From positions 4,154,001 through 4,218,000 of the forward strand of contig NZ_CP017157.1 in NCBI RefSeq assembly GCF_001729485.1: 64,000 bases of DNA, written 5' to 3'. The notes under the pieces were generated by a model, which saw only the letters and a list, made by a program, of their open reading frames with translations, made no database searches and was not told where the DNA came from. The position numbers and the translations under genes are program-made. This document shows positions 63,021-64,000 of this stretch, in pieces. Every line of letters begins with the position of its first letter. Position 1 is the first letter of the stretch. This DNA comes from Streptomyces lydicus. GTDB taxonomy: Bacteria; Actinomycetota; Actinomycetes; Streptomycetales; Streptomycetaceae.

Positions 63021-63623
63021 ATGGGACACCGAAGCAGGCACGCAGCCCGTGATGTGGCGATCGTTGCCTTGGTAATCGTGTCGGCGGGTTGCGCCCACTC
63101 GGCGCCCAGCGGACGTGACGAGGGTTCCGGCCTTGGCCTGCCGAAGCCCTCGACCAGCGCTGATGCCTCTGCCAATCCTGGGTCAGCTGATTCTGCCTCA
63201 GCGAATCCGGAACCGTCGGACCACGGAGCTGGGAGGGACCACGGTGCTGTGGTTGACCAGTCGGCTGCCGGCGCTTCGGGTTCGCGAGGGCAGGGGGATG
63301 CGTCAGGTGGAGGCCCTTCCTACGGCGGCGACCCCATTCCTCCGGTCAACTCTCCGCCCGTTGACCATGGTGTGCCGCCGGCTTCGGGCAGCGGTATGGA
63401 TCCGACCGGTGGCGGGGATGGTGGTGGCAGCGACGTCGGCGGCCAAACCACCGGCGGCGGGAGTGGGGAGGGCGGCGAGACCTGCGCTCCGCCGGAGGGA
63501 TCCGAGTCCCCGTCTCCGGCGCCGGATCCGGCGCAACCGACCACGTCGTCGGCCACGCCGTCACCCTCGCCTGACGCCAGCCCGTCGCCGGATGGATCCT
63601 GCCCGTCCCCCTCTGTCACCTGA
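63021..63623 (+). CDS. Lipoprotein with Ser/Pro/Gly-rich mature part
   Basis: 200 residues from ATG 63021 (GGGGGAA upstream). Signal VAIVALVIVSAGC is a lipobox with Cys 24, so it should be lipid-anchored outside the membrane. The rest is low complexity: Ser/Ala/Asp, then Gly-rich, with GETCAPPEG and GSCPSPSVT carrying two further Cys. A stalk-like surface lipoprotein; function unknown. It precedes a membrane protein gene by 30 bases. Confidence 0.75.
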   Translation: MGHRSRHAARDVAIVALVIVSAGCAHSAPSGRDEGSGLGLPKPSTSADASANPGSADSASANPEPSDHGAGRDHGAVVDQSAAGASGSRGQGDASGGGPSYGGDPIPPVNSPPVDHGVPPASGSGMDPTGGGDGGGSDVGGQTTGGGSGEGGETCAPPEGSESPSPAPDPAQPTTSSATPSPSPDASPSPDGSCPSPSVT

Positions 63624-63653
63624 CCGCCGGACGAGGACGGCCGAGGAGGGGCT

Positions 63654-64000
63654 ATGACCAGCAGAGGGAACCAGCGGCACACCCAGTCATGGCGACTTGA
63701 CCCGTACACGCGAGGCAACGGTGCGGCGCGCCGCCCTCAGCTAACCCACAGGCCGCGGACTGGCCTGCGCACCCCCACCCGCCGAGCATCAACCGCCGCG
63801 CGGCGAGAGAGGCCAGCCCTCGTGAGGCATGCCGCGCTGGCTTCCGAGGCTTCCGGGCATCTGGCCGGGGACCGTACGGCAGCCGGACTGCTCGGCGTAG
63901 TGGCAGCGCAGGCTTCCTTCCTCGTAGCGATCATGTACTTTTTGGGCGCCGTCTACCTGACCTCCTACTACCACTACTTCCGCCTGGATGCTTTCAGCCT
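63654..64000 (+). CDS. Membrane protein, 5' part only
   Basis: Starts at ATG 63654 after CGAGGAGGGG and runs off the right edge. The first 80 residues are basic and cytoplasmic (RRPQLTHRPRTGLRTPTRRA), then a helix begins at LLGVVAAQASFLVAIMYFLG followed by YLTSYYHYFRLDAFSL. Probably co-transcribed with the lipoprotein. Family cannot be assigned from this part. Confidence 0.65.
   Translation, partial: MTSRGNQRHTQSWRLDPYTRGNGAARRPQLTHRPRTGLRTPTRRASTAARRERPALVRHAALASEASGHLAGDRTAAGLLGVVAAQASFLVAIMYFLGAVYLTSYYHYFRLDAFS

Noticed and set aside
62564..63175. 203-codon minus frame across the lipoprotein start
   Set aside because: Low-complexity shadow overlapping a better supported plus gene.

Overview
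The window reads as chromosomal DNA of a Streptomyces-type actinomycete. GC is very high, with strong G/C third-position bias and frequent GTG starts. Characteristic families include Tat-exported metallophosphoesterase, ECF42 sigma with its DGPF partner, NsrR-Hmp, HelD, LAxTG-anchored surface proteins and many MarR/HxlR/AraC/XRE regulators beside their targets. I saw no rRNA, tRNA or CRISPR array. All functions come from reading the translations and motifs; no search was run.

Layout. 1-9 kb: a partial FUSC transporter, a Tat-exported N,N-dimethylformamidase-like protein, an overlapping hydrolase/acyltransferase/histidine kinase/response regulator operon on the minus strand, and a Tat-exported metallophosphoesterase. 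9-14 kb: a HelD-type RNA polymerase recycling ATPase and a DGPF/ECF42 sigma pair with a promoter resembling the ECF42 motif. 14-18 kb: a polyol utilisation locus (permease facing a dehydrogenase and DeoR regulator). 18-25 kb: stress-type genes (PRC-barrel, HATPase anti-sigma-like) with candidate sigma-B-like promoters, then assorted small genes. 25-27.4 kb: nsrR, hmp and a coupled membrane gene with candidate NsrR operators. 28-37.4 kb: regulator/enzyme pairs and an aromatic-ring set (ACMSD-type decarboxylase, two SDRs, flavin monooxygenase, extradiol dioxygenase, AraC and a double Lrp). 39-44.3 kb: flavin hydroxylase with MarR and two identical palindromes, then argG with overlapping ARG-box-like repeats and an apparently leaderless promoter. 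45-54.8 kb: membrane and secreted proteins, including two LAxTG-anchored proteins, one of them 780 residues with a possible nuclease motif.

54.8-63 kb is different: lower GC, genes in pieces and frameshifts. I see remnants resembling a conjugative ATPase, an excisionase-like protein and a DUF1266 protein. Inside it sits one intact, tightly overlapped three-gene operon: a protein carrying 30 consecutive Xaa-Pro dipeptides (26 Glu-Pro, 4 Gly-Pro), a prolyl-hydroxylase-type 2-oxoglutarate/Fe(II) oxygenase and an SDR. The inference that the oxygenase modifies the proline-rich tract of its neighbour is the best candidate here for an undescribed system. The window ends with a lipoprotein and the start of a membrane protein.
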